In this document: piece after piece, positions 1 to 7,279 of the stretch
Position numbering within the stretch: the stretch's first letter is position 1
Layout of the letters: each line of letters opens with the position of its first letter
Assembly: GCA_027451445.1 (NCBI GenBank)
Contig: DAIDJG010000338.1
Location: forward strand, 1-33,745
Reading direction: 5' to 3'
Source of the DNA: Singulisphaera sp.
GTDB taxonomy: Bacteria > Planctomycetota > Planctomycetia > Isosphaerales > Isosphaeraceae
Length of the DNA: 33,745 nucleotides
The notes under the pieces: model-generated
Databases searched by the model: none
Seen by the model: only the letters and a program-made list of their open reading frames with translations
Told to the model about the DNA's origin: nothing
Position numbers and translations under genes: made by a program

Positions 1-143
1 TTTGCACTTATGATCCAACAGGCGGCGATCGCTCGAACAAGGCTGTTTTTCAGCCACCGTCGCCATGTTCGTTCTCGTCGGCTGGCCAGCCGATGCCGTG
101 TGCCTTTTCGGCCCCCCCGTGAAAAGTGTCGGGTCGCCAGCCT
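1..143. mobile_element. MITE-like dispersed element, copy A (left end lies outside the window)
   Basis: This stretch aligns almost without gaps to 31661-31802, with an offset of about 31,660 bases. Identity is highest over positions 3-75, including a shared small hairpin (ggctg ttttt cagcc), and falls to roughly three quarters further on. The right end (about 121-143) matches the right terminal inverted repeat of the complete copy at 31616-31801 with a few changes. The left terminal repeat would fall about 44 bases before the window. No coding capacity is visible, so it looks like a non-autonomous element. It directly abuts the G-rich palindrome at 146-218. This copy is more decayed than the other. 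Confidence 0.7.
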
Positions 144-145
144 TC

Positions 146-218
146 GTGGGGGAGGGCTGGGGTGGGGGGCTCGCACAACCCGTGGCCACCGGAACCCCCC
201 ACCCCGGCCCTCCCCCAC
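146..218. repeat. REP-like G/C palindrome with G-quadruplex potential
   Basis: Positions 146-169 and 195-218 are inverted repeats of 24 bases with one mismatch, separated by 25 bases. The left arm is a G-run series (GGGGG A GGG CT GGGG T GGGGGG at 148-169) and the right arm is its C-rich mirror, so each strand carries one canonical four-run G-quadruplex motif. A second full copy lies at 10223-10324. Within this copy the right side continues into a small hairpin (ccctc ... gaggg, about 208-231). It lies downstream of lpxB, where it could also act as a transcription end. Confidence 0.85.
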
Positions 219-305
219 AATGGGTGAGGGAGTATTTATGTTCCTGCTTCTGAATGGTACACGATTATTTGAAGGGCATTGGGCAAAACCTCCCCGAGGG
301 TTCGC

Positions 306-1523
306 TCAATGCGTCGAGGACTCGACGTCTGCCGAAGCTACCCCGCGTGAGCGGTCATGCGGACCCCGGACCGCCGAGAAGTTTACGGCGCCAGTCAGGA
401 CATCGGCGATGTGCTTAGCCGCGCGATCGGATGCGCCCGGAACAGCCACTCGCGAACGCAACGCCGCGAGCTCCCCCGATGCTTTCGCGTGCTTGGCCGG
501 ATCGCTGATCCAGCCATGCGCCCACTCGGCGAGTTCGCCGGAGACGTCACGCGGAGTCAGGTATTCGGGCATGACTTCCGCGTCCGCGAGTAGGTTGACC
601 AGGCTGATGTATTTCGACTTGATAAACCACCGCGCCACCCAGAGATCGAAACTCTTGATCTTGTAGAGGACCACCGACGGCAGCGCCTCGACCATGAGCT
701 CCAACCCCACCGAGCCGGAGACCGCCCAGGCGACGTCCGCCAGCCGAATGATATCCGGCGTCCTCGCCGCGTGGATCTCGATCGGCAATTTCAAACCCGA
801 ATCGGTGATCAGTTCCTGGGCGAGCGCAGCGTGGCGATCATGGAGGGAAGCGACCATAAAGCGCACGTCGGGTTGAACGCGGGCGAGCTTGTCGGCGGCC
901 CGCAGCATGATGGGCAGATTCTTCAGGATCTCCTGCGTCCTCGAACCCGCGAGAATGGCGACGATTCGCCCGCCAGCGGCTCTCTCCCGTTCGATGAACG
1001 CCCCGTCCACCGTACGCTCGGCCAGCTCATCAAAGTAGGGATGACCCACATACGTCGCCTGCGGGACATCTCGGTCGTGATACCACTGGGGCTCGAAGGG
1101 CAGGCTGCACAGTACGTGGTCGACGTACTTCTGAACCTTCCTAACCCTCCAACCGGCCCAGGCCCAGATCTGCGGTGGGACGTAATAGAACACGGGAATG
1201 CCGTGCTTTTTCGCACGCTTAGCGATGTGCCAGTGCAGACCCGGATAGTCGATCAGCACCACGGCGTCCGGTCGCTGGTCACGAAAATAACGGTCTGCTT
1301 GATTCACGACGCCGACAAACTTGTGCAGGTTGAGCAGAACGCGCACGAACCACATCACCGCGAGATCAACGAGCGGATAGAGGATCGTCGCCCCGGCTTC
1401 CTTCATGCGAGCGCCCCCGAATCCGACGAATTCGGCATCGGGCCAGCGCTTTCGTAGCGAGTGGATCAGGTTTGCCGCGTGCAGGTCGCCGCTTGGTTCA
1501 CCCGTCGAGATGAAGATCCGCAT
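306..1523 (-). CDS. lpxB: Lipid-A-disaccharide synthase LpxB
   Basis: LpxB is a GT19 glycosyltransferase that joins UDP-2,3-diacylglucosamine and lipid X into the lipid A disaccharide at the inner face of the cytoplasmic membrane. The 405-aa product begins with the family signature GEPSGDLHAANL (residues 8-19). It also has the conserved stretches VLIDYPGLHWHIAKRAKK and YYVPPQIWAWAGWR, and a C-terminal half with the sugar-nucleotide region GSVGLELM. Length is slightly above the usual 380-390 because of a hydrophilic tail of about 20 residues. The ATG at 1523 gives the conserved N-terminus at once; the ribosome binding site is weak. No other lpx gene is adjacent. The 580 bases upstream hold no gene, so it is probably transcribed alone. 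Identification is secure. Confidence 0.96.
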   Translation of the reverse strand: MRIFISTGEPSGDLHAANLIHSLRKRWPDAEFVGFGGARMKEAGATILYPLVDLAVMWFVRVLLNLHKFVGVVNQADRYFRDQRPDAVVLIDYPGLHWHIAKRAKKHGIPVFYYVPPQIWAWAGWRVRKVQKYVDHVLCSLPFEPQWYHDRDVPQATYVGHPYFDELAERTVDGAFIERERAAGGRIVAILAGSRTQEILKNLPIMLRAADKLARVQPDVRFMVASLHDRHAALAQELITDSGLKLPIEIHAARTPDIIRLADVAWAVSGSVGLELMVEALPSVVLYKIKSFDLWVARWFIKSKYISLVNLLADAEVMPEYLTPRDVSGELAEWAHGWISDPAKHAKASGELAALRSRVAVPGASDRAAKHIADVLTGAVNFSAVRGPHDRSRGVASADVESSTH

Positions 1524-2103
1524 GGTTCAGAGGCTCGCGTCCGTGCCTGGGGAGAACTCCTTGTTCGCCAACAACTTAACCGATGTCCTCTCCGCGCGGA
1601 AGCCGAGTCAACGGTGTTCGAGGAGCGTTGGTTGCGATCAGGAACGGCGAGAGTTCCCGCCTTGGGCAAGCTCGGGCATTTCCGGTGGCCGCCCCTCATG
1701 TCATATCGCTGACCGCGTTTCATCTGTACGGCGGCCGCGCACACAGTCATGAAACTCCGAAATACGCAACTCGCGGAATCCCAACGATTTCGGAGTTTCG
1801 GAGTTATTTTGAGATAGTACGCAGCCCACGCTGTACCGGCATCCGAAGCGCTTGCGCGCAAACGACCGTTGACGGTCAGCTTTCGGCGTGGCGGGTTCGC
1901 GTCCAAGAGTCGTGAGAAGGAGTGAGGACGAGGCGGAAGCGATAGAAACGAGTGCACCGACAAGCTTGGAACGACGGCTCGGCGCCTGCGGGTCTCCTAA
2001 TAGGGGGAGAATCTGCAACGAGGAGTAAGCGTTGGGTGAGCATGGAGATGCCACCTCCATGAGGAATTCGATCTGTCGGTCCGCCCTTTACGGACGGAGC
2101 CGT
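1524..2103. other. Gene-free stretch upstream of lpxB
   Basis: No reading frame here has plausible protein character; those present are short, composition-driven and mutually overlapping. It holds a 13-bp perfect inverted repeat (1751-1799), a tandem echo of its right arm (tttcggagtttcggagtta) and a few small hairpins near 2000-2095. The lpxB promoter should lie here, but I cannot place -10 and -35 boxes with confidence. Confidence 0.6.
1751..1799. repeat. 13-bp perfect inverted repeat upstream of lpxB
   Basis: gaaactccgaaat (1751-1763) is perfectly complementary to atttcggagtttc (1787-1799), with a 23-base loop. The right arm is followed by a partial direct repeat (cggagtta). It could be an operator or a leader hairpin for lpxB. 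No T-run follows on either strand, so a simple intrinsic terminator is less likely. Confidence 0.6.
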
Positions 2104-2664
2104 TCAAACGAAGATTCGATCGACCGCGACCCGCCACCCGGGCACAGCGGGCTCGGCATCGGCCTCCTGACCGCGGACGTAAACCGTCGCCACGTCGGGG
2201 TGATCCGCGCGATATTTCCGGACCTCCTCAGCTTCCGGATCGACGTCCCACACGACCACTGTCCCCGCCTCGAAGTAGTCAGCCCGCTTCGCGGCCAGGT
2301 CCGCTTCGGAGCTACCGCCGTAATCGTTCTCGCTGCGGACCTCGACGGCAAACGTCGGCGGACCTTCGATAAAGCGCATTCCATCCGCCGGAAACGGACC
2401 GACGAAATAGGAGGAATCTGGAGAGAACGACTGGCGTCCTGAGGAGAGCGGACCAACCGCGAAGCCCATGTTGTCGGTGTAGGCCTCTCCCTGGCCGGTG
2501 GCCTCCGCGTGATCGTCGAGGCTGCGGAAGATTCGCGACGCGACGCGGTTCGGAATCCGGCCCGAAGGCATAAGCGGCACGATCCTTCCAGCGATCAACT
2601 CCCCTTTACCCTCAACGCGGTAGAGGTCGTCGAGCGTTGCCAGGACTCGGGTTGCGGACGACAT
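2104..2664 (-). CDS. Uma2-family PD-(D/E)XK nuclease-like protein
   Basis: This 186-aa protein has the layout of the Uma2 (DUF820) family: an N-terminal LDDLYRVEGKGELIAGRIVPL segment, SPDSSYFV in the middle (the PD of the nuclease core), FAVEVRSENDYG, then a conserved Lys (AAKRADYFEAG) followed by VVWDVDPEAEEVRKY. Family members are predicted restriction-like endonucleases, expanded in cyanobacteria and planctomycetes; their cellular role is unknown. The ATG at 2664 is preferred over one six codons upstream because AGGAGG sits six bases before it. In the E-x-K position the sequence reads EVR, as in many family members. It is a single gene with no partner visible. Family assignment is firm; activity is unproven. 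Confidence 0.85.
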   Translation of the reverse strand: MSSATRVLATLDDLYRVEGKGELIAGRIVPLMPSGRIPNRVASRIFRSLDDHAEATGQGEAYTDNMGFAVGPLSSGRQSFSPDSSYFVGPFPADGMRFIEGPPTFAVEVRSENDYGGSSEADLAAKRADYFEAGTVVVWDVDPEAEEVRKYRADHPDVATVYVRGQEADAEPAVPGWRVAVDRIFV

Positions 2665-2878
2665 GGGAGACCTCCTGCTCACTCCGGAGGGGCTAGGGGC
2701 TCCGGCGGCGCCTCATTGTAGCACAGGGAGGTGTCGCGCGCCCAAGAAGACGAGCAAAGCGCTGAACCGCGAGTCCTCCACCCGGAAATGCCCTGTGCCT
2801 CGAGGTTTTCACATTCCGTTGCCGAGAAGCATGCCTCGGCCGGAGATGGCCGGCCCAACAGCCAACTCGGTTCGGATT

Positions 2879-4279
2879 TCAGGATCTGGCGGAGCCATTG
2901 TTCGAAGGCTCCTCGACCGGTTCCGGCTCGTCCGGCATCCCCAGTTCCTTGATCCGACGATAGAGACGAGGGCGCGAGATCCCCAGGAGATCGGCGGCCT
3001 TGGATTTGTTCTGCCTCGCCCGTTGCAGGGCGAATTCGATCAGCCGGCGCTCGACCTGGGTCAACAGTTCGTCGAGCGGAGTTAAAGGCGGCATGATCGC
3101 AGGCGGGTTGTACGCCGCGCCCAGATGTCCGCGAATTCCCGGAGGCAGATCATCGACGGCGATCAAGTCGCCCGCTCCTCGCTCATGAGCATCGTCGACG
3201 ACGCGGGCCAGCTCGCGGAGGTTGCCGGGCCAGTCGTAGCCTTGCAGGACGTCCAGCGCTTCGGGCGCAAATCCTTGCCGCTGCCTGCCGCCGCGGAGAT
3301 TGGCGCGTTCCAGCATGTGCTGCGCGAGCACCGGAAGCTCGTCGAGTCGCTCGCGCAACGGCCGAAGCCGGATTACGAGCGACGTCAGCGCGTAATAAAG
3401 GTCTTCCTGGAGTCGTTCCGCGAGCAGGGCGGTATCCGGGTCATCGGCCGTGGTCGCAAGGAGCCGAACGCGGTCGCTGAGGACAGGAACCAGCCGCCGT
3501 TGCAGGTCGCGTGGAAGGTCAACGATGTCTCCAAGCATCAGCGTCGCGCCTTCAGGAAGAAAAAGGCGGTTGACCTCCCCGGCCTCGTTTTCTCCAAACA
3601 ACTCGCGTTCGAGCACCTCAGGCGGCAAGGCCGCGCAGTCGAACGGCACCAAGGGAGCCTGAGAATGTGCTCCGAGTTGATGAATGCAGCGCGCCACGGC
3701 ACGCTTGCCCGATCCTGGCTCGCCCACGATCAAGGCCGGGATGTTCAATGCACCCGCCGCACGAACCTGTTCCAGCAAACGACGATGCGCCGGTCCGAAG
3801 CCGACGAGTGTGTCAAAGCCGTGCCGTTCGAAAAGCCGGTTTCGGACTTCGAGCAGCTCACTCCGCAGGTGCTGGCTCTCGGCATCCGCGACCTGAGGGG
3901 CCGCCTCGGGCGAGCGTACGAGCCCAAACAGGACGATCAGTGCCCCCTGCGAATTGTGGAACGGCCAGAACTCCAGGCGCCGCCAACGTCGTTCACCGCT
4001 CGGGTGGACGATTAATGTGGGCCTGCCCGCGGGCTGACCGGCAAGCGCTTCGGGCGGTGGATGAAAGCTGCCCGCGAGCCCGGCCAGGTCGCCAGCCCGG
4101 GTCGGGCCGTGCATTCGGCAAACGAGTCCGGTCGCCTCCGCCGCCGAGTGCCCCGTGAGCTCTTCCCAGGCCCGATTGACCATCGTCAACTTGCAGTCCG
4201 GCCCGAGCAAAAAGATCGGTTCGCGCACCTGCTGCCAGAGGCTCTCCAGTCGAGCACCGAGGACGCGGGAAGACGCCAT
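2879..4279 (-). CDS. PAS-AAA-Fis regulator resembling a sigma-54 activator, with degenerate ATPase motifs
   Basis: The 466-aa product has three parts: a PAS-like sensor (about residues 10-120), an AAA+ domain (about 155-390) and a C-terminal Fis-type helix-turn-helix (about 424-450, NKSKAADLLGISRPRLYRRI). Walker A is present (GEPGSGKR, 186-193), as are ELFG and the WPGNLREL segment. The GAFTGA loop that contacts sigma-54 is deleted: ELFG runs straight into a short ENEAGEVNRLFLPEG linker. The Walker B region reads TLMLGDIVDL, where active members have LFLDE. It is therefore probably not a working sigma-54 remodelling ATPase and may act as a sensor-linked DNA-binding protein. The ATG at 4279 is chosen because an upstream in-frame extension has no domain content. 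It is divergent from dgoK across 87 bases, which makes dgoK a possible target. Confidence 0.88.
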   Translation of the reverse strand: MASSRVLGARLESLWQQVREPIFLLGPDCKLTMVNRAWEELTGHSAAEATGLVCRMHGPTRAGDLAGLAGSFHPPPEALAGQPAGRPTLIVHPSGERRWRRLEFWPFHNSQGALIVLFGLVRSPEAAPQVADAESQHLRSELLEVRNRLFERHGFDTLVGFGPAHRRLLEQVRAAGALNIPALIVGEPGSGKRAVARCIHQLGAHSQAPLVPFDCAALPPEVLERELFGENEAGEVNRLFLPEGATLMLGDIVDLPRDLQRRLVPVLSDRVRLLATTADDPDTALLAERLQEDLYYALTSLVIRLRPLRERLDELPVLAQHMLERANLRGGRQRQGFAPEALDVLQGYDWPGNLRELARVVDDAHERGAGDLIAVDDLPPGIRGHLGAAYNPPAIMPPLTPLDELLTQVERRLIEFALQRARQNKSKAADLLGISRPRLYRRIKELGMPDEPEPVEEPSNNGSARS

Positions 4280-4366
4280 TGTTGGGATTGGGTACTCTGT
4301 GGGAGAGGATGCGTTCGACTCGCGACCCAGGATCACCCTCGCGGCGCCCAAAGGCAAGCAAAAAGC

Positions 4367-5380
4367 ATGACGAATTTGACGCCGAACGATGCCATCGTCC
4401 TGGACGGCGGAACGTCCAATACCCGCGCGCGGTTGGTACGCAAAGGCCGGGTGATCGCCACGGTCCGACGGTCAGTCGGTGTGCGGGACACAGTGCTGTC
4501 GAACGAGTCGCAACCCGTCGCACGCGCGGTCCGAGAATGCATCGAAGAGATCTGCCGGCAGAACGGAGGGGCGTTACCGCAGCGCGTCGTCGCGTCCGGC
4601 ATGCTGTCTTCGGAAGTCGGGCTGGCGTCCGTTCCTCACGTGATTGCCCCGGCCGGGATCGACGAGCTTGCCCACAGCGTTGTGTCGTGCGACTTGCCGG
4701 CTGTCGGCGAGCGGCCCATCGACCTCGTTCCCGGTGTGCGCACACCTCCAGGAAGTGGGCGAGATGGATGGGCTGAGGCCGACGTGATGCGGGGCGAGGA
4801 ATGCGAAACTCTCGGTGCCTGGCTCGCTCTTCCCGACGCGCAGGGAAGGAATGCTGCATTCCTTTGGCCCGGTTCGCACACGAAGCTCGTCGCGGTCAAC
4901 GCCTCGGGACAGATCGTACGGAGCTACACAACGCTCGCCGGCGAGCTCACGCAGGCCCTGGCACGACATACGTTGCTCGCAGCCAGTTTGCCCGAAGAAC
5001 TCCCAAGCGAGCCCGACACAGAGGCGTTCGCAACCGGGCTGAGGCTGGTCGAGGACGAGGGTCTGGGCCGAATGGCGTTTCTCGTTCGGGTTGCCGCCTT
5101 GACGTCGGCGTTGGGCCCGTCAGAACGGGCAGCCTTCTGGGTCGGCGCGGTGATTGGCGACGATGTGGCCCGAATCGCGCGCCATGCCGTCCTCGCCGCA
5201 CCCGTACCGGTGTGGGTGGGTGGCCGCCAACCCCAACGCACGCTCTATTCCAACGCGTTGGCGATGCGGCATTCGGGGCCCGTGCACGCCCTGGACGATG
5301 ACCTTGCCGAGCGGGCACCGATGTTGGGAGCGCTCGCGATCGCCGAGCGTCATGCCGAGCTCCGGCAGCGCTCGGCCTGA
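4367..5380 (+). CDS. dgoK: 2-dehydro-3-deoxygalactonokinase
   Basis: The 337-aa protein matches the DgoK family, which phosphorylates 2-dehydro-3-deoxy-D-galactonate in the De Ley-Doudoroff galactonate pathway in the cytoplasm. The N-terminal sugar-kinase phosphate loop reads LDGGTSNTRARLV (residues 10-22). Further conserved segments are ASGMLSSEVGL, VPGVRTP, DVMRGEECETLGAWL, LWPGSHTKLVAV and, near the C-terminus, FWVGAVIGDDV. The ATG at 4367 fits the family start; the open frame extends 102 codons upstream but only over the divergent regulator. No aldolase or galactonate dehydratase gene is adjacent, so the rest of the pathway must lie elsewhere. The stop codon is six bases from that of the convergent repressor gene. 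Confidence 0.9.
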   Translation: MTNLTPNDAIVLDGGTSNTRARLVRKGRVIATVRRSVGVRDTVLSNESQPVARAVRECIEEICRQNGGALPQRVVASGMLSSEVGLASVPHVIAPAGIDELAHSVVSCDLPAVGERPIDLVPGVRTPPGSGRDGWAEADVMRGEECETLGAWLALPDAQGRNAAFLWPGSHTKLVAVNASGQIVRSYTTLAGELTQALARHTLLAASLPEELPSEPDTEAFATGLRLVEDEGLGRMAFLVRVAALTSALGPSERAAFWVGAVIGDDVARIARHAVLAAPVPVWVGGRQPQRTLYSNALAMRHSGPVHALDDDLAERAPMLGALAIAERHAELRQRSA

Positions 5381-5386
5381 CCGCTG

Positions 5387-6199
5387 TCATTCTCCGGCGA
5401 AACGGCTCCAGGACCACACGACCTGGCCCACGATCACGTTCTTCGTTGCCTCACCGTATTCCACCGGGATCAAGGGATACTCCCGGCCGGAATGACTGGG
5501 GCGCAGAATGATGTGGCGGCCGCTCACGTCGAGCCAGCGAATCATCGGCGCACCGTCGGGACACGCCGCCACGAGCCGTCCGTGCAAATGAGCCGGATCC
5601 GTGAACGAGCGGTCAATCGCAACGACCGAGCCCGGCGGAAGGATCGGGGTCATGGAGTCGTCTTCCAGGCGAACCCCCACCGTCTCCGACGGGTGTGGGA
5701 GCCATTGACGGTACGCCATCACGTATCCGTCCGCCTGGCACGTCTCGATCGGCTTCTTCGAGAGCTCATTCATGGCAACGAGGCCAACGGCGACGAACTC
5801 CGACATCACGTCGCCCGGAAGGTTCTCCGGCGCGACGACGACGACGTCGTTCGGCTCCTGTTCGAGTTTCTCGAGGCCACGACGGATCAGGTCGATGGGC
5901 GACAGTTCGGACAGAACGGCGTCTTCATGCCCCCGACGGTATTTTGGCCCCTCGCCTCCGAGCAGCCAAACCGGGTTCGCTCCGGTTTGATCGATGAAGC
6001 CGAGCAGCACTTCCGCCGGGACCGTCACACCCGTTTCGTAGTTGTACCAGGTGCGGGCCGGCAGGTTCAGCCGTCTGGCGAGTTCGGGGCCTCCATGCTC
6101 ACCGAACAGTTCTTGCCGAATCTCCCTCAGCCGCCGTGATAGAGAAGCTTTGACGTTAACGCGGACTTTCGGTGTCTTCTTGCGAGCCACAGCGCTCAC
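5387..6199 (-). CDS. XRE-S24 (LexA/CI-like) transcriptional regulator lacking the catalytic lysine
   Basis: A 270-aa DNA-binding protein. Residues about 18-75 form a helix-turn-helix (PELARRLNLPARTWYNYETG). Residues about 150-265 form a peptidase S24-like domain with the serine motif EDDSMTPILPPGSVVAID (Ser182). In LexA the catalytic Lys lies in a VKRL-type strand; here that strand reads APMIRWLDVSG, with Arg221 in the aligned position. No Ala-Gly cleavage site is evident before the domain. It may thus use the S24 fold only for dimerisation or ligand sensing. The start is the GTG at 6199, preceded by GGGAG. The 413-base upstream region carries repeated gaaa(a)cg motifs that could be operators. 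This is not LexA itself. Confidence 0.85.
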   Translation of the reverse strand: MSAVARKKTPKVRVNVKASLSRRLREIRQELFGEHGGPELARRLNLPARTWYNYETGVTVPAEVLLGFIDQTGANPVWLLGGEGPKYRRGHEDAVLSELSPIDLIRRGLEKLEQEPNDVVVVAPENLPGDVMSEFVAVGLVAMNELSKKPIETCQADGYVMAYRQWLPHPSETVGVRLEDDSMTPILPPGSVVAIDRSFTDPAHLHGRLVAACPDGAPMIRWLDVSGRHIILRPSHSGREYPLIPVEYGEATKNVIVGQVVWSWSRFAGE

Positions 6200-6612
6200 T
6201 CCCGCGGACGGGAATCCTTGAGGATCGCCCGAGTTCCCAAGATTTGCCTGCGCGGGGAGCTCGCTCGAAACGTTTCTGAGGGGCCTTGCTTATGCACAAG
6301 GGGAAACCATCGAGAGCCAGATCACGGTTCACACACATCACCCAATCTCCCCGCGATCGCCACAAGCTAGCAAACATTTCGGCTAAAATCATCCTTCAGG
6401 GATGAATGGGCTTAAAAAACAACGAAAACGTCGGGCCGTCGCACGGGTGCAACGGCGAAACGTTGACAATAATCAACTTCGACTGTGAAACGACGAAAAC
6501 TACGGCTTTCGTGCCGGTCCGTGTTTCTTGAGACGAGCGCGGCGCGATGAGGGGGATCGCCAGGAACGAGGCGCGGCGCGGAGGGAAGGGATCTCTCTTT
6601 TGTTAAGCTGCG
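6200..6612. other. Intergenic regulatory region between the S24 repressor and the end of the suf operon
   Basis: No gene is visible. The stretch is locally A-rich (6363-6510) against a GC-rich background. It contains gaaaacg at 6424, gaaacg at 6456 and 6487 (31-32 bases apart, about three helical turns), gaaaac at 6495, a palindrome gttga-N6-tcaac (6462-6477) and a small hairpin tcatcc-N5-ggatga near 6390-6406. These fit an operator region for the adjacent repressor, by inference only. Confidence 0.5.
6463..6491 (+). promoter_or_regulatory. Orphan promoter-like sequence
   Basis: A perfect TTGACA (6463-6468) is followed after 17 bases by TGAAAC, a poor -10 box. On the plus strand no gene follows before 13721, so if active it would make a non-coding or antisense transcript. 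The TTGACA also forms half of a gttga/tcaac palindrome, so it may be an operator. Confidence 0.25.
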
Positions 6613-6912
6613 CTAAAAAATGCCCAGTTGGTCGCGGGCATCGTCGCTCATCCGATCGGGCGACCAGGGCGGCGTCATGACGAGCTTGACGTTGGCTTTG
6701 GTCACGCCTTCGATCTTTTCCAGCGCACCGACCGCGTTGCGCAGGATTTCCGGGCCGGCCGGACAGGCAGGGGACGTGAGGGTCATCTCGACGTCCAGCT
6801 CGGTCTCCCGTTGCTGAACGGTGTAAACCAGACCCAGATCGACGATGTTTACATTCAACTCGGGATCTTTCACGGTCCGCAGTGCCGTAAGAATCGCGTC
6901 CTGGTCGGCCAT
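6613..6912 (-). CDS. MIP18/DUF59-family iron-sulfur assembly factor (SufT-like)
   Basis: The 99-aa protein is a compact DUF59 domain. It has the family motifs DPELNVNIVDLGLVY (residues 16-30) and TSPACPAGPEI, with the conserved Cys at residue 50. Family members (SufT, PaaD-like, eukaryotic MIP18) help mature Fe-S proteins. The ATG at 6912 is preferred because the family starts there; an in-frame ATG 14 codons upstream would overlap the Rieske gene stop. It is the last gene of the suf operon, 38 bases after the Rieske gene, which supports the Fe-S role. No clear terminator follows. Confidence 0.88.
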   Translation of the reverse strand: MADQDAILTALRTVKDPELNVNIVDLGLVYTVQQRETELDVEMTLTSPACPAGPEILRNAVGALEKIEGVTKANVKLVMTPPWSPDRMSDDARDQLGIF

Positions 6913-6950
6913 TGGTGGATCTCCCATCAGTCCGTGCTCAGACGAGCCGA

Positions 6951-7265
6951 TCAATCATTCAAAGTAATAAAGATGGCGCCGTCGCGCACGTCGACCTGGT
7001 GCGTCGCCACCGGTTCGAAAGCGGGCAGGCAGAGGGCCTTGCCTGTGCGCACGTCGAAGCGTGCGCCGTGACGCGGGCAACGAATCTCGCAGCCTTCGAG
7101 CTCCCCTTCTGCGAGCGGACCGCCGTCGTGCGTGCAGACGTCGTCGATCGCGTAGAACGTTCCCTCGACGTTGAAGAGAGCGATGGCCCGGCCGTCAACT
7201 TCGGTCAGCAGCTTGCCTCCCGTAGCGATGTCGGCGGCCTGGGCAACCTTTACGGACGTAGACAT
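6951..7265 (-). CDS. Rieske-type [2Fe-2S] ferredoxin
   Basis: A 104-aa soluble Rieske protein of the NirD/BphF type. Both cluster-binding boxes are intact: CTHDGG (Cys44, His46) and CPRHGARFD (Cys63, His66). There is no signal peptide or membrane segment, so it is cytosolic and probably carries electrons to an unidentified partner. It sits 14 bases downstream of sufE and before the sufT-like gene. That position suggests either a client of the Suf machine or an electron donor in cluster assembly, which is inference. The ribosome binding site is weak. Confidence 0.93.
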   Translation of the reverse strand: MSTSVKVAQAADIATGGKLLTEVDGRAIALFNVEGTFYAIDDVCTHDGGPLAEGELEGCEIRCPRHGARFDVRTGKALCLPAFEPVATHQVDVRDGAIFITLND

Positions 7266-7279
7266 GGTCGATTCTCATT

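Noticed and set aside
10-666. 218-codon open frame at the window start
   Set aside because: It runs through the MITE copy, the palindrome and the antisense of lpxB.
1466-2060. Two minus-strand open frames of 165 and 119 codons upstream of lpxB
   Set aside because: Low-complexity, Arg/Ser-rich, no ribosome binding site, overlapping each other and lpxB.
4061-4366. 102-codon N-terminal extension of dgoK
   Set aside because: It overlaps the coding region of the divergent regulator and adds no recognisable domain; the kinase motif begins right after the ATG at 4367.
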